Assembly (NCBI GenBank): GCA_031290675.1
Contig: JAITNC010000003.1
Span: forward strand, 1 to 7,876
DNA from: Campylobacteraceae bacterium
GTDB lineage: Bacteria; Campylobacterota; Campylobacteria; Campylobacterales; Campylobacteraceae
Direction: 5' to 3'
DNA length: 7,876 bases
This document shows positions 6,094 through 7,876 of the stretch, one piece after another (the first letter of the stretch is position 1; every line of letters starts with the position of its first letter). A program made the position numbers and the translations under genes. A model generated the notes under the pieces. The model had not been told where the DNA came from. It made no database searches and worked only from the letters and a program-made list of their open reading frames with translations.

Positions 6094-7380
6094 ATGATGA
6101 GAAAATTCTTGTTTGCATATATAGTAAGCGTAACGCTTGCTTTTGGCGTAGGAAATGAGATAACACCAACCATAGGCGGTGTACACCCATTTAGTTCAAA
6201 TAATTTTGACGACCACACCACATATGGTGTAAGGCTTGGACTTGGGGTAAATGACTCTTTTGTCGACCAAGTAGAGTTGGGGTATGACTATTCTCACGAT
6301 GTGAAACACGATACCTTTGGAGATAAAGCGAGCTTTAACAGACTTTATTTAAATGTCTTGAAAGAGTTAAATGTTTCAAATAAAACCAAACTGTATGCTC
6401 TTGTAGGCTTGGGACACGAGGATATCTCCCACGCTTCGGACGATGACGGCGCTTTTGGACAATATGGCGCGGGGCTTAAGTATTATTTCAACGAATACCT
6501 CGCACTCAAAGGCGAAGTAAGACACGCTTTGAAATTTGACGACGGTAAAAGCAATATGTTCTTTACGGTTGGTCTTGCTTTCTCCATAGGCGGGCGTGAA
6601 AAAGCTCCTGCGATCGTGGAAGCACCTGTAGATATCACCGTCTCTGAACCCGCAAAAGCGGCGGAAGAGTTGAACGGGTTGGAAAAAACTATTATCAAGA
6701 CATTTGAACTAAGTACAAGCGAAAAAAGACATTTTAATTTTGACTTTGACAAAGCTCAAATATTGACAAGTGACAAAGATGTGGCTAAACTTATAGCCGA
6801 GGATTTACAAAAGTATGGAGATATAAGGCTTAGAGCAGAAGGACATGCCGATATCACGGGCAGCAAATGGTACAACCTGCAACTGTCTCAAAAACGAGCC
6901 GATGCTGTCAAAAAAGAGCTTAATGAAAATGGCATTGACCTCTCACGCATAGACAGCGAGGGCTGTAGTTCTGAGCGACCTCTCAAGCCGAACGATACAG
7001 AAGAAGGAAGAGCTGAAAACAGGAGAGTTGAGGTTGTTTTTGTCGCTCCGATAACATACTTTGAGCTTGGTAGCGCAAAGCTGTTGGATGAGGGTGAAAA
7101 AATGATAAAAATCATAGCTGACAATCTAAAAGGTTATGATGAAGTCAACATCAAAACAGAAGGCTATACGGACTCCATAGGCAGCAAATGGTACAACTTG
7201 GAACTATCTTGGAAGCGTGCTAATGCCGTAAAAGACAAGTTGGTTGAGTATGGCATCAAACCCGGCAAAATTTCAGCCAAAGGATTTGGCGAGGCTAAGC
7301 CTATCAAATCAAACGATACCGAAGAGGGAAGAGCAGCAAACAGGAGAGTTGATATCGTATTTGTCAATCCAGAAAGATAA
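6094..7380 (+). CDS. Outer-membrane protein with N-terminal beta-barrel and two tandem OmpA C-terminal domains
   Basis: The 428-residue protein should anchor the outer membrane to peptidoglycan. Residues 1 to about 18 form a signal peptide (MMRKFLFAYI..., ending near AFG). About 20-167 alternate polar and apolar residues in an OmpA-like eight-strand barrel, closing with MFFTVGLAFSIGG. A Pro/Ala/Glu linker (168-195) follows. OmpA domain 1 is about 212-318: GHAD at 250-253, KRAD with Arg268, NRRVEV at 309-314. Domain 2 is about 319-425: GYTD at 357-360, KRAN with Arg375, NRRVDI at 416-421. Asp253/Arg268 and Asp360/Arg375 match the residues that grip diaminopimelate in OmpA. The halves are offset by exactly 107 residues and share identical DNA runs. 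The first ATG at 6094 has GGGAG 7 bases before it; ATG 6097 is also possible. It is probably expressed from its own promoter. Confidence 0.92.
   Translation: MMRKFLFAYIVSVTLAFGVGNEITPTIGGVHPFSSNNFDDHTTYGVRLGLGVNDSFVDQVELGYDYSHDVKHDTFGDKASFNRLYLNVLKELNVSNKTKLYALVGLGHEDISHASDDDGAFGQYGAGLKYYFNEYLALKGEVRHALKFDDGKSNMFFTVGLAFSIGGREKAPAIVEAPVDITVSEPAKAAEELNGLEKTIIKTFELSTSEKRHFNFDFDKAQILTSDKDVAKLIAEDLQKYGDIRLRAEGHADITGSKWYNLQLSQKRADAVKKELNENGIDLSRIDSEGCSSERPLKPNDTEEGRAENRRVEVVFVAPITYFELGSAKLLDEGEKMIKIIADNLKGYDEVNIKTEGYTDSIGSKWYNLELSWKRANAVKDKLVEYGIKPGKISAKGFGEAKPIKSNDTEEGRAANRRVDIVFVNPER
6730..7371 (+). repeat. In-gene tandem duplication of the OmpA domain, 321-base period
   Basis: Two DNA units of about 321 bases (107 codons) encode the two OmpA domains. 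An identical 18-base run, GGCAGCAAATGGTACAAC, occurs at 6859-6876 and 7180-7197 and encodes GSKWYN in both. The block encoding NDTEEGRA-x-NRRV near the end of each unit (residues 300-312 and 407-419) is also nearly identical, and all spacings fit the same period. The rest has diverged, so the copies are not a fresh duplication unless conversion keeps parts alike. Confidence 0.85.
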
Positions 7381-7385
7381 AAAGC

Positions 7386-7413
7386 GAATGTGCGGATCAA
7401 CACCCGCACATTC
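7386..7413. terminator. Strong hairpin behind the OmpA-family gene
   Basis: GAATGTGCGG (7386-7395) and CCGCACATTC (7404-7413) form a perfect ten-pair stem with an 8-base loop, starting 5 bases after the stop codon. On the plus strand it is followed by AAAAAATTTCGC, not a U-run. On the minus strand it is followed by GCTTTTT. It may end or protect the OmpA-family mRNA, but the U-run is on the wrong side for a classical plus-strand terminator. Confidence 0.55.
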
Positions 7414-7463
7414 AAAAAATTTCGCAGTTTACTTTTAACTTTTAATATATCAAGGAGGATATT

Positions 7464-7876
7464 ATGTCCAAAGAAGAGACCAAAAGCGGTGCAAGCGCCA
7501 ACAAGATAAAAGAGCCACCTGTATTATTTAACAATACCCAAGCTATCATCAAAAAGTTGTCTACTATTTTAGACGCTCCCGTGCTTACTTATTGGAACAG
7601 CTATCGAGGCGGCATTTGTCATAACGATGTTTTCGTGCTTTACGAGATACTTGAGAGTATCGGCAAACAAGAAAAAGTTTACCTGTTTATCAACAGCAGC
7701 GGCGGCAACGGCAAATCAAGCTCACGAATGGTCAATCTTCTACGCCAATACTCAAATAAAATCATAGCTATCGTACCTCTTGAGAGTGCCTCTGCCGCTA
7801 CGATGCTAGCTATCGGTGCGGACGAGATACAGATGGGACCGCTTGCGTTTTTAACCGCTGTAGACTCATCTTTGAC
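7464..7876 (+). CDS. ClpP/SppA-fold protein, serine dehydrogenase proteinase type, N-terminal part only
   Basis: The first 137 codons are present; the gene continues past the right edge. The visible protein starts MSKEETKSGASANKIKEPP and has no signal peptide or membrane segment, so it is probably cytosolic. LYEILESIG (59-67), then LFINSSGGNG (74-83), is the strand and glycine loop of ClpP-class proteases that forms the oxyanion region. IIAIVPLESASAATM (100-114) holds the likely nucleophile, probably Ser110 before Ala-Ala-Thr, followed by LAIGADEIQMGP, a block seen in SppA-like and serine dehydrogenase proteinase (SDH_sah) proteins. An ideal AAGGAGG (7452-7458) lies 5 bases before the ATG. 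A separate gene from the OmpA-family one is likely, since a hairpin lies between them. The catalytic Lys or Asp cannot be checked because the rest is missing. Confidence 0.75.
   Translation, partial: MSKEETKSGASANKIKEPPVLFNNTQAIIKKLSTILDAPVLTYWNSYRGGICHNDVFVLYEILESIGKQEKVYLFINSSGGNGKSSSRMVNLLRQYSNKIIAIVPLESASAATMLAIGADEIQMGPLAFLTAVDSSL

Noticed and set aside
1..7876. CRISPR arrays, tRNA or rRNA genes, insertion sequences, integrase or toxin-antitoxin genes
   Set aside because: None found: no regularly spaced repeats, no cloverleaf-like or rRNA-like stretch in the spacers, and all long frames belong to the genes listed.

Overview
The window reads as a chromosomal segment of a Gram-negative bacterium, most likely from Campylobacterota (epsilonproteobacteria). 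This rests on moderately AT-rich coding DNA, very AT-rich spacers, promoters with TATAAT-like -10 boxes under T-rich tracts but no clear -35 box, and the general look of the proteins. It is an inference from sequence style; no marker gene here proves the lineage. There are nine genes, seven complete and two cut by the window edges, and almost no spare DNA. The longest gene-free stretch is about 110 bases.

Left part (1-1627): a minus-strand export operon carries a YbhG/HlyD-type membrane-fusion protein followed, with an ATGA overlap, by an ABC ATPase of YbhF type that runs off the left edge. Facing away from it is acpS (holo-ACP synthase). The two share a 108-base spacer in which one nearly symmetric -10 box could serve both directions.

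Middle part (1712-4742): a tight minus-strand operon, in transcription order, encodes a TRIC/UPF0126 membrane protein, ArgD (acetylornithine aminotransferase), a MidA/NDUFAF7-family methyltransferase and the sulfur carrier ThiS. Gaps are 15 bases, a 1-base TGATG overlap and 2 bases. The functions (ion channel, arginine synthesis, possible complex I maturation, thiamine synthesis) form no single pathway. The operon converges on acpS across an 84-base spacer holding an imperfect 21-base repeat.

Right part (4848-7876): divergent from the TRIC gene is an iron-type, YqhD-like alcohol dehydrogenase/aldehyde reductase. It is followed by an outer-membrane protein with an N-terminal beta-barrel and two tandem OmpA peptidoglycan-binding domains. 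Last comes the start of a ClpP/SppA-fold protein of the serine dehydrogenase proteinase type, cut by the right edge.

Most of the window is ordinary housekeeping and envelope content. I found no CRISPR array, RNA gene, insertion sequence or prophage, and no convincing new multi-gene system. The points most worth following are the internally duplicated OmpA domain with a diverged first copy, the cytosolic ClpP-class protein at the right edge, the MidA-like gene with an altered SAM motif inside a mixed operon, and several small regulatory structures in the spacers.
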